64,000 bases of DNA from Carposina sasakii (taxonomy: Eukaryota; Arthropoda; Insecta; Lepidoptera; Carposinidae), in NCBI GenBank assembly GCA_014607495.2, contig CP053155.1, positions 8,804,001-8,868,000 on the forward strand. The letters are read 5' to 3'. This document shows positions 23,398 through 34,200 of the stretch, piece by piece. Within the stretch, counting starts at the first letter, position 1, and every line of letters begins with the position of its first letter. The notes beneath the pieces are model-generated. The model worked only from the letters and a program-made list of their open reading frames with translations. It did not search any database and was not told the DNA's origin. The position numbers and the translations under genes were made by a program.

Positions 23398-23688
23398 ATT
23401 TCTATTGTAATCTAAGTAGTACCTGGTGTATTTACTGTGTAAGCCATAAAATATTTTTTACTGAACAACTATTATTGGGCAATGAAGTATTTTTTAATGA
23501 GTCATATTTTTTGTTTCAGGTTTACATCTAAAGCTTCTTGTTATAAACACAGGTATGTTCATTTTATCCCAATTCATATTATTATTTTAGTTTATTATAC
23601 ACACTTAAAAACAAATACCAAGACATGAAAGATCTTAAGAAGTACATTTACCATTTACCTGTAGATGATAATGAATTTGTATGTTTTT

Positions 23689-23742
23689 ATGATGACTTTT
23701 GTATCGCCCCTATCTGAAATCCTGTTGATTGATAGTAACTGA
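23689..23742 (+). ncRNA. Box C/D snoRNA, U31-like copy 6
   Basis: C box ATGATGA at 23689, guide TTGTATCGCCCCTAT, D' CTGA, C' TTGATTGAT-like and D CTGA at 23739. It lies in the intron 23553-23817. Confidence 0.87.
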
Positions 23743-23917
23743 TTATATCTTTCCTATCCTTTTTACTTCATTGTCAGTGATGATTTCCAAAAATAATAAA
23801 TTACTTTTCTTTTTCAGAACAAGTTAGTCGACTAATGAAATTATTGGAGAAAATACTTGGTAAACACCTTTGGATACCTAATTTAATTATGAACATCATA
23901 TTACTTACTCATTTACT

Positions 23918-23972
23918 ATGATGACTTCTAGTATCGCCCCTATCTGAAAACCTGTTGATTGATGTATTCTGA
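23918..23972 (+). ncRNA. Box C/D snoRNA, U31-like copy 7, altered guide
   Basis: C box ATGATGA at 23918, then cttctaGTATCGCCCCTAT, D' CTGA and D CTGA at 23969. The outer end of the guide differs from the other copies, shortening the pairing to about GTATCGCCCC. It lies in the intron 23860-24043. Confidence 0.84.
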
Positions 23973-24150
23973 TTTTTTCCCCAAAATTCAAAATTACATT
24001 TCAATTGGTCAAAATTGTAATAATCAAATTAAATGTTTTTCAGAAATAGTCACCTTGGCAATGAAGGGTCTTCAATTGTGTACCTACACACCTGCTAATA
24101 AATTGGTAAGCAATCAAAATATTACTGTTATGAATACATATTTAAGCTTT

Positions 24151-24205
24151 TATGTTGACTTTTGTATCGCCCCTATCTGAGAACCTGCTGATTGATTGTT
24201 TCTGA
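24151..24205 (+). ncRNA. Box C/D snoRNA, U31-like copy 8, altered C box
   Basis: The guide TTGTATCGCCCCTAT, D' CTGA at 24177 and D CTGA at 24202 are kept, but the C box reads ATGTTGA. That change is expected to weaken snoRNP assembly. It lies in the intron 24106-24278. Confidence 0.78.
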
Positions 24206-24375
24206 GAATAAATAATACTTTATAATTTTACAACCATCTAGGAATTTGCATTAACTGTATTTTTTTCTTTTCTTTTAGGGTTTCCTTTTGTAATCTACAT
24301 AGTGATGGTGAGACAGAAGACAAATTTTTAAAAAGGTTGGTAAATGGAATATGAGACGTAATTTTCTTACAACTG

Positions 24376-25325
24376 GTTGCGCGTGCAAAGCCGCGTAAGG
24401 GCCGAAACGAAAAACCGCGTTGCGGCGCGAATTCCAGCGTTGTTACGCCATACTTGGTGATAGACGTAACATAACAACTAAACAAAAAAGGATCCCGACG
24501 ATCTTTTATCCGACAGCCAAGCTAATATTTCAATTGATCCTGGCTGCTCAGTTGTTATGTTACGATCATTAGAAAATATCTATCATTATACAGGTGATTT
24601 TTGGTCGTCAACGTTCCCGAAAACTACGGAATCTCCTCATCATCACGATCATTTTTCTCCATGGAAGCATACCTGGGAAGTGTCTGGTTTCCAAAATATT
24701 TGGGTCCAAAGTTGAGTAAATAGACAGCGTTTTTTCTGCATAAATGCACATAGACGCGCGTAGCAGGATTTTTTCACGAAAAATAATTAATATCTGTCTA
24801 TAAAAAAACTAACATAAACACTAGACACTATAAATTTCGCACGATCAAGGAATTAAAAAAATTTTTCAAAAAAAAAATTTTTTTTCCCAGCATTTTTTTT
24901 GGCAAAAACTTACTTTATTTCATGTATAGAATACGTATCCTTCGTTAAAGGTGGCCACAAAAAAACATCCTGTAGAATTCTAGACCACCGGACATCTAAG
25001 TGCTTGTTTTTTTTCAGTTTTTTATTATGTACATTATTTGGTTCTTTTTTAAGCAGCCAGGTTTTCTGGATTTTTTTAATTATGTTTTTTTATTCTGTAA
25101 TGGATTTTTGCATAAGCGCGAAAGTGACTTCACTGAATCTAAACAAGTTATGGGTAAAATTACTTTTGTTTCAATTAAATAAGTCGCAAAGAAGTAGCTA
25201 TGAAGTTCAGTCAGTAATACATAGTTACAATGACTTAAGATATCACGTTTTTCTTCCTGTGAAATCGTGAAAAAGTAGATACGCGGTATTAACAAATAGA
25301 TCATACGCGGCTTTGCACGCGCAAC
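24376..25325. mobile_element. 950-bp DNA transposon with perfect 22-bp inverted ends, nested composite
   Basis: GTTGCGCGTGCAAAGCCGCG... at 24376-24397 is exactly inverted at 25304-25325. The interior is built of other repeats: family A text at 24480-24560 and 24975-25075, and a complete TACAGG-type MITE at 24589-24974. No transposase gene is seen. It splits a host-gene intron, next to a U27-like candidate. Confidence 0.85.
24589..24974 (+). mobile_element. TACAGGGT-type MITE, complete copy
   Basis: The ends TACAGGTGATTTTTGGTCG and ...AAAAAACATCCTGTA are inverted repeats flanked by TA, suggesting a Tc1/mariner-type target. It is 386 bp and very similar to 44750-45123. Confidence 0.8.
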
Positions 25326-25343
25326 GACGATATAATGATATAT

Positions 25344-25399
25344 GTGATGCTAATTCACAAGCATATATCATATCATTTTGATGATAGTTTTTTTACTGA
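25344..25399 (+). ncRNA. Box C/D snoRNA candidate, U27-like, next to a transposon
   Basis: A degenerate C box GTGATGC at 25344 is followed by ACAAGCATATATC, the antisense element of U27 (pairs with 18S AUAUGCUUGU). C' TTGATGAT and D CTGA at 25396 follow. The upstream flank was replaced by the 950-bp transposon ending at 25325, only 18 bases away, so it may be damaged. Confidence 0.6.
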
Positions 25400-25758
25400 T
25401 TGAATATGAGTTGAACTACAAGTTTTTAGTCTCAGAAATAAGTTCTATTAACAATTTATTATTTGTTTCAGACTTTTAAGAAACATGGGAAATTAAATTA
25501 GGAATAAAAGGTACATAAGATTTCTTAATTTAAAACACTAAAGCAGGGTAGCCAACTTGGTTAGACCCAAGATGCACTGTTTACTGACAACCTATCAATT
25601 ACATACTACTTAAAATGTCAAATAAAATGGCATAGTTCAATACACAATTAATGTAGTGTGTAGATTTCCTTACCCTATATCAACAAAGACTAATAGTTGT
25701 GATCGATGGGTTGACCACTCCTGCTCTAGAGAGATGCACTACAAAACTTTTGACTTAT

Positions 25759-25824
25759 ATGATGATTATCTGTTATCCCTGTCTCACTAAGCCATGGGGA
25801 AAAATATGGTATGGTAACTACTGA
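25759..25824 (+). ncRNA. Box C/D snoRNA, snR38-like copy 1
   Basis: C box ATGATGA at 25759 and D box CTGA at 25821. GTTATCCCTGT before a CTCA-type D' pairs over 11 bases with the universally conserved 28S ACAGGGAUAAC at the peptidyl-transferase centre. The fifth base faces the middle G, the position guided by snR38 in yeast (from memory). It lies in the intron 25511-25892. Confidence 0.82.
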
Positions 25825-26051
25825 ATACATTACCACGTTAGTTAACCTTATTGTGGTTATTATACAGTTTACCATCATTGTTTTTATTTTAGGTTTAATA
25901 TTGCTGTAGAAAATACTACCTGCCTAACAAGAGAGGAATGAAAATGTAAGCACCTACATACCTTTTTAGTTTCTTAATGTTAAAAAGAAATGCACCAATC
26001 TGGTGCATATCTTAACAAACTGTTTATAAGTAGCAGTATAAGACCTGTTAC

Positions 26052-26117
26052 ATGATGATTATCTGTTATCCCTGTCTCACTAAGCCATGGGGATAAATAT
26101 GGTATGGTAACTACTGA
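26052..26117 (+). ncRNA. Box C/D snoRNA, snR38-like copy 2
   Basis: C box ATGATGA at 26052 and D box CTGA at 26114, with the same 28S guide as copy 1 and near-identical overall. It lies in the intron after exon 25893-25945. Confidence 0.82.
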
Positions 26118-26164
26118 GTAAATTCAAAAGGTACTTTCCATTATACTTGGTCTGTATTTATTCT

Positions 26165-26375
26165 AAATATTTTTTCTGTTTTTCCATTACTACTATAAAA
26201 TGGTCTGCCACCTTAACGAAGGGTACGTATTCTATACATTAAAGTAAGTTTATTCTAAATATTTTTTCTGTGTTATATAGACAGGCTAACATATACAGAA
26301 CTACCCTATAAAATCCCAGGGCTTCCATGGAGAAAAATGATCGTGATGATGAGGAGACGTAGTTTTCGGGAACTA
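26165..26375 (-). repeat. Degenerate TACAGGGT-type MITE in reverse orientation
   Basis: ccttaacgaagggtacgtattctatacat and gcttccatggagaaaaatga / gatgatgaggaga are reverse complements of the MITE at 24589-24974, with the middle lost. Part of it lies inside the putative host exon ending at 26386. Confidence 0.75.
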
Positions 26376-26502
26376 CTATATTTCAGGTAAGCAATTTTTA
26401 GTCAAAATTGTGTCGTTAGTCAATTATTAGTAGATTAGCAAATTCACCCATGGAATATCTGTCATACTCGTAATTAGACGATGCTTAGCTAATGCAATAA
26501 TA

Positions 26503-26567
26503 ATGATGAATAACTGTTATCCCTGTCTCACAAAGCCATGGGGAAAATATGGTATGGTAACTACTGA
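26503..26567 (+). ncRNA. Box C/D snoRNA, snR38-like copy 3
   Basis: C box ATGATGA at 26503, guide GTTATCCCTGT and D box CTGA at 26564. It lies in the intron 26387-26636. Confidence 0.82.
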
Positions 26568-26824
26568 AAATAGTGTTTTATATTTTGTCTTATAATAGTA
26601 TTGAATTAGGACACTGTACTTATAACTTTTTTACAGGAAATTAACAACTGGCTTCTGCATGTTATGCAATAGAATTTGCAGGTAAAGAACCTTTTGTGTT
26701 TTATTTTAAAAAATCAATATATTCATCCTGTTTATCCATATTGTGTACTGGATAATTATTTCATTGGTGACAACATAATGATGTAATTAAATGAAGTTTT
26801 ACATATTGTACATTATTATAATTG

Positions 26825-26883
26825 ATGATGATTTTTCTGACAAGCATATATCTTGAATATTTTTGAAGATCTTTTCAATCTGA
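26825..26883 (+). ncRNA. Box C/D snoRNA, U27-like
   Basis: C box ATGATGA at 26825 and D box CTGA at 26880. GACAAGCATAT pairs with 18S AUAUGCUUGUC near the 5' end of 18S. Taking CTTGA as a degenerate D', the fifth base faces the same A as in human U27 (A27). It lies in the last intron, 26682-26952. Confidence 0.8.
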
Positions 26884-27082
26884 TTAACTTCAGTATGTAT
26901 TGCATTAATGATAAAAAAATTGAAAAATAATAATTTTGGCATTTCTTTTCAGAATGAATGTGGACGACAAGAAGATATTGAAATAGACTTTAACTTTGAA
27001 GTTTCGTGTTTTATTTCTAAATAAATATTAAGTTAATTTAAATTGATACTTCTTAATTTCTTAGAGTAATCCCTAAAATACA

Positions 27083-28336
27083 TAGGGGAGAGCAGGTACG
27101 GGTAGGATTCGTGCAGAGGGAGCATTCGTACAGTAGGCATATCATATCTACACTATTCTACTTCTACATGTTGATGCGTTTGTATTTGTATGCGAGAGTG
27201 AGACCCCCACATCCTTTTCCCAATAAGTTTTGCTCAAATTGTTAAAGTAATTTATAATAGTTATTGAATAAGTACCTTAAGGTATTCAACCAGTGCGTGC
27301 TGCCGGTGTTGACCTACGGTGCCGAGACGTGGTCTCTAACTGTGCCTCATAAAGAAGCTCGGGATCGCACAGCGAGCGATGGAGAGCTATGCTCAAAATC
27401 TCTGCGTGATCGAATCAGAAATGAGGGCATCCGCAGACGTACAAAGATCACCGACAGCTCAATGGTCTAGCAAGCTGAAGTGGCAATGGGCAGGGCACAT
27501 AGCTCGAAGAACTGATGGCCGATGGAGTCGGAAAGTTCTAGAGTGGATACCACGTATCGGCAAGCGCAGCGTGGGAAGGCCACCCGCGAGGTGGGCGGAC
27601 GACCTGGCCAAGGTCGCGGGCGTCGGTTGGAATTATCTGCATCATTCAATTCTTGAAAAGGCAATACTTTTTGCTGCGCGAACGCACACAGTTTAGAAAG
27701 AATCAAAATCTGGAATCCATTTAGCTCGTAGCTCTTCACCAGTGCAATGGAAGACGTATTTAAGCTCCTCGAATGGAAAGAACTCTTCAATATCAATGGC
27801 GAATACATACTCTTTGGTTGGCAGACGACATCGTGGTCATGCCAGAAACACTAAAGCACAATGCTCGACGGCTTCAGTCTTATTTCTTAGGTTTAAGTTA
27901 AACTGTGACAGCCCGAATGTCCAATACGAAATGCGAGTAATCCCATATACTATAACTACAATGAAACTTCACAGGTGCCATGACTACCGGGGTGGTAAAC
28001 GCCACTTATTAGTGTCAATCACCACCCCAGTGGTAAACTCGAGGGTGGTAGATGGGAATAAAGGCGTTTCAGGTGTACTCTGTCGTGATTTGGATCTCAA
28101 TAAATGTTTAATTTCATATAAACAGCGTTTTCAATTATTGTGTACGGAGGCGTGTGGCGTGAAAATGGATCATAGTTTTGTCATGTTACATTAATTCAAA
28201 CCTGAGCTACATTATTATTAAAGCCAGATAACTAGGTGATTCAATAGCATTATATTTATTGTGGAATAGCTATTAGTTTAGTATTTAAATGACCTAGTGT
28301 AATAAAAAGTGTACGAATCCTACCTGCTCTCCCCTA
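27083..28336. mobile_element. DNA element with inverted ends, carrying LINE fragments
   Basis: TAGGGGAGAGCAGGTA... at 27083 is inverted at 28336 (TACCTGCTCTCCCCTA), and both are followed inward by a form of TAGGATTCGT. Inside lie two RTE-like LINE pieces, 27279-27628 and 27731-27880. It occupies most of the space between the snoRNA host gene and the next gene; the remaining 28337-28892 shows nothing recognisable. Confidence 0.75.
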
Positions 28337-28892
28337 CCTACAGCGCCCGTAGAATTAACAGGTGAGAGCGAGAGAGATTTATGTGACGAATCCATATCAG
28401 AGTCCATTCTGTTTTGACACGCAAAGTACCTACATTACACTTTGTCTTGTTATTACATGGCTCTGGATTTGATGTTTAAAATATGTATGTGAGATAGATG
28501 ACTCGCTCGGACCAAGTTCATTCTGCGACTGCTTGATGTCTCCAAAAGGGTAGATAGAGATCCATGACCAAATCAGACGAGATAGTAAAAGTTGCACCGT
28601 TTTCGAGAAATGCATACAATATTTGTAGTCATGGTTAATTTATAGGTTACACGCATATAGGTAAGTACCTAGATTTCAGTTAAACGGAACAGCCAGTTCT
28701 GATGAAAGGGATCCAGCAGACATTGGCAAGTAAATATCGATAAAATCTTTATCGAAGGTTTTACAAAAACCACAAATTGTCCTTTGGTCTACCACTGACT
28801 AGCGATTATTCAGTTAAATGCAAATAAAAAGAGCATGCCATGCAATTAATAGTTAAAATCATATCTTACCAATACTAGATACAACACGAAAC

Positions 28893-31132
28893 ATGCGATA
28901 TTTACAAGTTATAGAAGAGGAATCATTTGAAAATGTATTGTGTAAAATAAAGGTAATGTAGGCAGCCACGTACCCTTTGCCTGTATCTTAGAAGGGCTCA
29001 AAGAAACCATATAAACACGTTGCCCTTTGCAGCAAATTTAAAAAGGCGCCCTTATAATTTAATACCATGTAGTATGTATGTATAAATCTATCAATCAAGT
29101 GTGTGTTTTAGGGACTGATTGGCACTGAATACGATGTTTTTAAAAGAAAATTAAGACAGTCGCAGCAATCTACAGTAGCGGAATGTTTGGAAATTAACAC
29201 CACCGGTGTATCTGTGTTGAATATACTTGGTAGTTCCGAATTTGGGTATGTACGTAAAGTAGAATTAATTGCTTGTCTTGAAATCTGAAATCAAACAACA
29301 TAGATTCCGTATTATGTAGTACCTATGTATCTTGCTATGATCGACTGGACTAATAGTCGCGATCGACCGGTTGGCCACCTGTATGTACCTGTAACTTATA
29401 CAGACAGATAGTAGGTAAGTTATATAGAGTAATTTGTAAAATCATAGAGTGGGACAAATACCTACATAGAAATGTTAGTTCCGAAATGGGAGGGAGTTAT
29501 TTGATGAACCGGACTATTACGAAAATGATATTTATTACCTAGGTGGGTAGGTAGATGAATTTATTAAAAAACGTAGGTAACATACCCAACTAACAATTTT
29601 TTCCTATAACCTAAGGTTAAATCTCCAAAAAGCTCGGTAAACGATGTGTAAAGGTTTTGGCGGTGACCCATTGTTGTATAATTGTGTTTCGTAACATGTA
29701 TTAGCTCTATAAGCTTATAGAGCAAAACCGACATATAAATAATTGATGTAAAGGTTTACTTCGCTAATTTATGTAGCTGTTATAAATAGGAGTTGTAATA
29801 TGCAACCATAGAACTCTATAGCTGTGTTCACAATTTCCCTTACGTCTCTGATTTACACAATAAAGGTTCCACACGAACTATAATGAGTTTTTGTTATCGT
29901 AGAAATTGAACTAATTCAATATAGGGCGAAATTGTGAAAAATGGCTCGTTATAGTTCTAGTGATAAACCTGTCACAAAGACACTCTTTTAGGACTATATG
30001 GTTTTCTTTGCAATTATTATAGTTCTTCCATTAAACATAGTACTGAAACGTAGTCAATATCTCTTCTAAAACCTAATTACGGTTTATAATGGTAGGCCAA
30101 TGTTGCTTTTAAATTATAAATTAGTTTTGTAAAGGCATTTTTGTATGTACTTCATAACAATATTGAATAAGTAAAAATCAAGTTGAACAATCAATTATAA
30201 AAAATGGTTCCGTTATCCTTCTGAGCAAATAAGCGACTATATCACAAAAACTGTGTATGTTAATTAATAATTAGTATGACCGTAATGTTCTAGAAGTCTG
30301 GATCTAAACCTGTCTTACCTGATAACATTATATTTATTAAAAATTAAAAATATAATAAGATAATTTCATTTATGAGGAACATTTGGAGGGAACCCTAACT
30401 TTATATAATGGTGGCTGGGATCTCTAATGCAAGTGCTATAGTAGTGTTCTGAACACTGAAAGTATTTTTATGACTTAAAATTTGTAATTATTTTAGTAAA
30501 TGCTTAATTATTTGAGGGGGGCATTAAAATATTGTCTTTAACCCATGGATAGTTTATAAGTAAAATCTCAATCCCATGTCATTTTCCCCGTAAGAGACGA
30601 ATATTTTCCTAAAAAACATCAATCGCCCATAATATAATATAATATTTTCGTAGTCATTTTGTATTATTTTTGTGTCAAATACTTGTAAGTTTTCCTTGAT
30701 GTTTTTTTCTCTTAAATAACACTGCGATACAGCAATGAACGAATGTAAAATGAACGAATGAATCATAAATGTTAGTGTCATAATGGAATAATGAACTCTT
30801 TTACAGTACAAAAGGGTACTTTAGTAGCGTTGCGGTGGCTTGTAAATCACCAAAAGGAAATTGAATTACTGTTACATCAACTTTATGGACCAAAATTGTC
30901 ATACTACTTCTATAGGTGCAATTTAGAGCAAATTGGAAAAATAAATGCGCCACTTTCTATGGACGTACTACCTTGTTTGACTAATTATAGAATCCCGATT
31001 GGTAAGCCCGAAACGTTCTAAGGTCTTCTATACAACCAACTATTGTTAGTTGGGATAGGTTTACCAACTTTATTATTTTTTTTAGATTCACAGTATGCGG
31101 ACAATCTATGGTTATGGAAGAAACGTACATAG
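28893..31132 (+). CDS. Unrecognised four-exon gene, 147 residues
   Basis: Exons 28893-28952, 29112-29253, 30807-31001 and 31086-31132 join in phase with GT-AG sites and end at a TAG. The product begins MRYLQVIEEESFENVLCKIK, has a Ser/Thr-rich part (RQSQQSTVAECLEINTTG), then a helix-like stretch (GTLVALRWLVNHQKEIELLL) and ends KKRT. I see no signal peptide or membrane helix, and I do not recognise the family. AATAAA at 31178 closes it. The exon 2 donor at 29254 (gtaaag) was chosen over gtatgt at 29246 because only it keeps frame. It faces SPAG6 tail to tail, with stops 133 bases apart. Exon 1 as the true start is likely but unproven. Confidence 0.6.
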
Positions 31133-31177
31133 GCGGAAGAAATGTAAAGATACAAAAAATTTACTGGACAGTCGGAA

Positions 31178-31183
31178 AATAAA
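31178..31183 (+). terminator. Poly(A) signal of the four-exon gene
   Basis: AATAAA 46 bases after the stop at 31132 and 83 bases from the SPAG6 stop on the other strand, so the two 3' UTRs probably overlap. Confidence 0.6.
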
Positions 31184-31265
31184 TAACTATAAGCAGTAAA
31201 AGTTATAAATTACTTAAGTAATGATGATTTGTAAATGTAAAACATTGTAAATCTATTAAAAAATA

Positions 31266-34200
31266 TTAATTTGCATTTTTTATCGTTAATTCACTTTGGC
31301 AGTCGCTAGGAACCCTGTCTGTAAACAGCTCTGGTATCTGTAAAAATATATTTGAAAGTGAGAACACTCAAACTAGGTACACATTGCAACTAACTAAGTT
31401 TTAAATTACAGGTAGCTAGGTACCTAAGAAAGTTAGTAGGTACTTTGTCCCAGGCCCTACGCAGAATTGGAGCAGGTAAGAAAGTATGTAGGTACCCACT
31501 TATATTACCAAAAATCTAAGTAGGCTACTAAACCCTGGGTGTAGGGTTACCAGATGAAAAAACCGGAGAAATGGCCTGATTTCCATGGAAAAGTCCTGAA
31601 ATTTTATACAGCTTAAAAATTTTCTCTCAAAAGCGTAATATTATCGTTTTATAGCCCATACGTTGCAACTTGCACATCGCACTCGAAGCGGCGGAACGGG
31701 GTTGTTTAGTTTGTTTCACTTCGATAAATAAGTATAGACTTTAACTGTTCAGTTGTTACCAAAAGAAGGTTATAGTTAGTTGGTTTAACTTTTGATTAAA
31801 GACATCTTTAAAAATCCTGAGATATCACGAGATTTGCAAAATTCGGCCGCAATCCTGAGAAAAGTCGAAAAATCCTGAGATATGGTAACCCTACATGGGT
31901 GAGTTGCAGACGGTTTTTAACCCGTAATTCAAGAAAAACGTAATTAGTATGCCTCCTTATTAACCCCTAAAACGATTTAACATATTCTAATGCCGTATTA
32001 TGTAGGTCAAATAACATACCTGTGGTGTATAAGCTTCAACTCTATCGAGTAGGGAGTCGGAATATCCTGGCGTATAGTACCTGGGAAGGTAGATCACAGA
32101 CCTTTTATATTAGACGTATGAATCAGGCTCTAGTCAAGAAGTAAAGAAAGATGTAAGAGACGTATCTGATTGACGCCACGTGGGTAACAGTATGCATATT
32201 AGCTTACCTAACGATTTCTTCTGGGAAGCAACTGTTTATAATGTTAACATATTCTTTCAGCGAAGTTCCAGGGACTGTATCTATTTCTTGTATCCTCTTT
32301 AGTGCACCAGTCGACACAAATAGCCTTCGAGCTCTTGCATCATTTGGCAGTATCTGTTAAATTTAAATTGACTCATCAAATAAGCTGTAAGTAGCCTATT
32401 ATTTCTAGAAAAATAACACGAAACATAATTTTTTTGTTGAGTTGGCAAAACATTTCCAGAACGAATGTTTAGTGATTTCTTTGTTGGCATGTCTGTTATG
32501 TATTTTAAAAAAAACACATAACCTCAAAATGTCATGTCTGTCTCTTTTGTTTGTTGTAGTTTCGTGTTATTTTCCTTGTTGAATTTATGCTGTCTAAAGT
32601 TGTTATACAGAAAAGTTAGTGATGGCGGGAAGAGGAAGAGGTCGAGGTGGCAGCGGCCTTTCGTTAACCCATGAACAGTTGCAAGCATTAGGAGCTGCGC
32701 GAGGAGAAAGCAGTGCCGCAGTTGTTGCTCCACCTCCCTTATTTCCTAAATTAGAACGTAAGCCCTTGCCGCTAACATCTGACGCAGCCACCGATTATAT
32801 GCTTATCGTAAAAGATCAGTTCATTGAGTACTTGCACAACTCCCCAGCGTATGTCAGAGCGAAGGAACAGACAGATGGTGTAGAACGTTATTCTGATAAA
32901 TACAAGATTTTAGCACAGAATGCTAAAAAGGGAAAAGTGTTAGATTGCGTTTGGTCTAATATGCCCAGTGAGTTACATCCCCAAGCCAGAAGAATAAAAC
33001 CTCAACGTAAACGCAAATCAAATGATGCAGAAGAGATAGCTAAGAAATTACAGACGCTGGAGAAAAAGGAGACACAGGAAGAACTCGGAGATGCCGCAGA
33101 TAATAATGAGACTGAGCAGGCTAAGAAGAATGATGATGATGAGGAATTGGAAGAAGAAATTGAACAAGATGAAGACATTGATGATGGCACAGACTATGCA
33201 AATCAATACTTTGATAATGGAGAAGATTATGAAGAGGAAGATGATAACCTTGATGATGGTCCAGTCTATTAAACTATGAACTGAAAGTAGAACACATGTG
33301 TTTATCAAATGTAGGTATAACACCAACATGACTTGACAGGACTTCGTCATTGATAAAGTGGACCACAACAAAGATTACAATCTTCTTCTTAACAGAATGA
33401 ACAGAAAAGACTATCTTTTCTCTTCTCTTTACAAATTAATAAGTGAAGTATAGATGTGCTATCAACTAAGTAACTTGTGATATTACTGGGTAGTTTAGTT
33501 TATTAGCCATAGTTTTTAAGTAGTTTAATTTCTCCAGTTCATATCATTTACTGCCATTAAATTTAATAGACATTTTGAAATAATAGTTAATTAAGAAATT
33601 GTACAGCAGCATCTTAATAAATACCCAAAAGCACCTTGTTAATATTTGTAACATTCTAGTCACTACCAAGTTGGTTAGGTAACCATGATTCTTGTGAACA
33701 GTTTGTTATTATTATGGCCACTTATAACAGCTGATAACTTGTGATTTTAAAGGTTGCTGTCTATATTGAAAAAATACTCATTTGTGAGTAAGGGCCAATT
33801 TTTCCAAACATCAGATACCCTATCAGAGGAATAAAGTTGATGCTGTCTCTATTACGATCAAGTTTTAGAGAAAGACAACATCAACTTTATTCTTCTGATA
33901 GGCTATCTGACATGTTTGGAAAAATCTGCACTAAATCAACCTGACATAATTAATGTTTAAACCAGAGGCTAAATTAGTTCTCAGAAATGTAATATTTTGC
34001 ACTACATATTTTAAATCAATTTTATTAAATAATGTAAAAAGTATTGTACTTAGTGGAAATTATTTAATCCTTAACACCTAAATTAATATATTCATCAGGC
34101 TAGATCTCACATTATGGGAATATCATTTTAACTTTAGGATTGTAAGGTGTAATGTATAGAGTATATTATATTCTAGTATAGAGCTACTGTCCATAATCCT

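Larger units (their letters stand above)
18930..27045 (+). ncRNA. UHG/SNHG1-like snoRNA host gene, about 20 short non-coding exons
   Basis: Exons with good splice sites: end at 18975, then 19040-19086, 20643-20673, 20866-20916, 21088-21160, 21419-21463, 21982-22032, 22200-22236, 22429-22479, 22658-22730, 22988-23032, 23520-23552, 23818-23859, 24044-24105, 24279-24307, 25472-25510, 25893-25945, 26320(or 26281)-26386, 26637-26681 and 26953 to about 27045, with AATAAA at 27020. The exons are 29-73 bases, rich in stops in all frames and not protein-like. Nearly every intron carries one snoRNA candidate. The guides match the U27, U30 and U31 elements, the set found in vertebrate UHG (SNHG1) and in Drosophila UHG genes. 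The first exon's start is not defined and may lie in the RpL14 3' UTR. A 1.25-kb unit (about 20602-21907) is duplicated at 22153-23397. Confidence 0.88.

Noticed and set aside
25759..26567. The three similar segments as a CRISPR-like array
   Set aside because: Spacing is irregular, the units are 65 bases with C and D boxes, and introns and exons lie between them; they are snoRNA copies in a eukaryotic gene.
33002..33371. Ser/Ile-rich minus-strand frames opposite POLR3G
   Set aside because: They are the antisense of the acidic GAA/GAT codon run in POLR3G.
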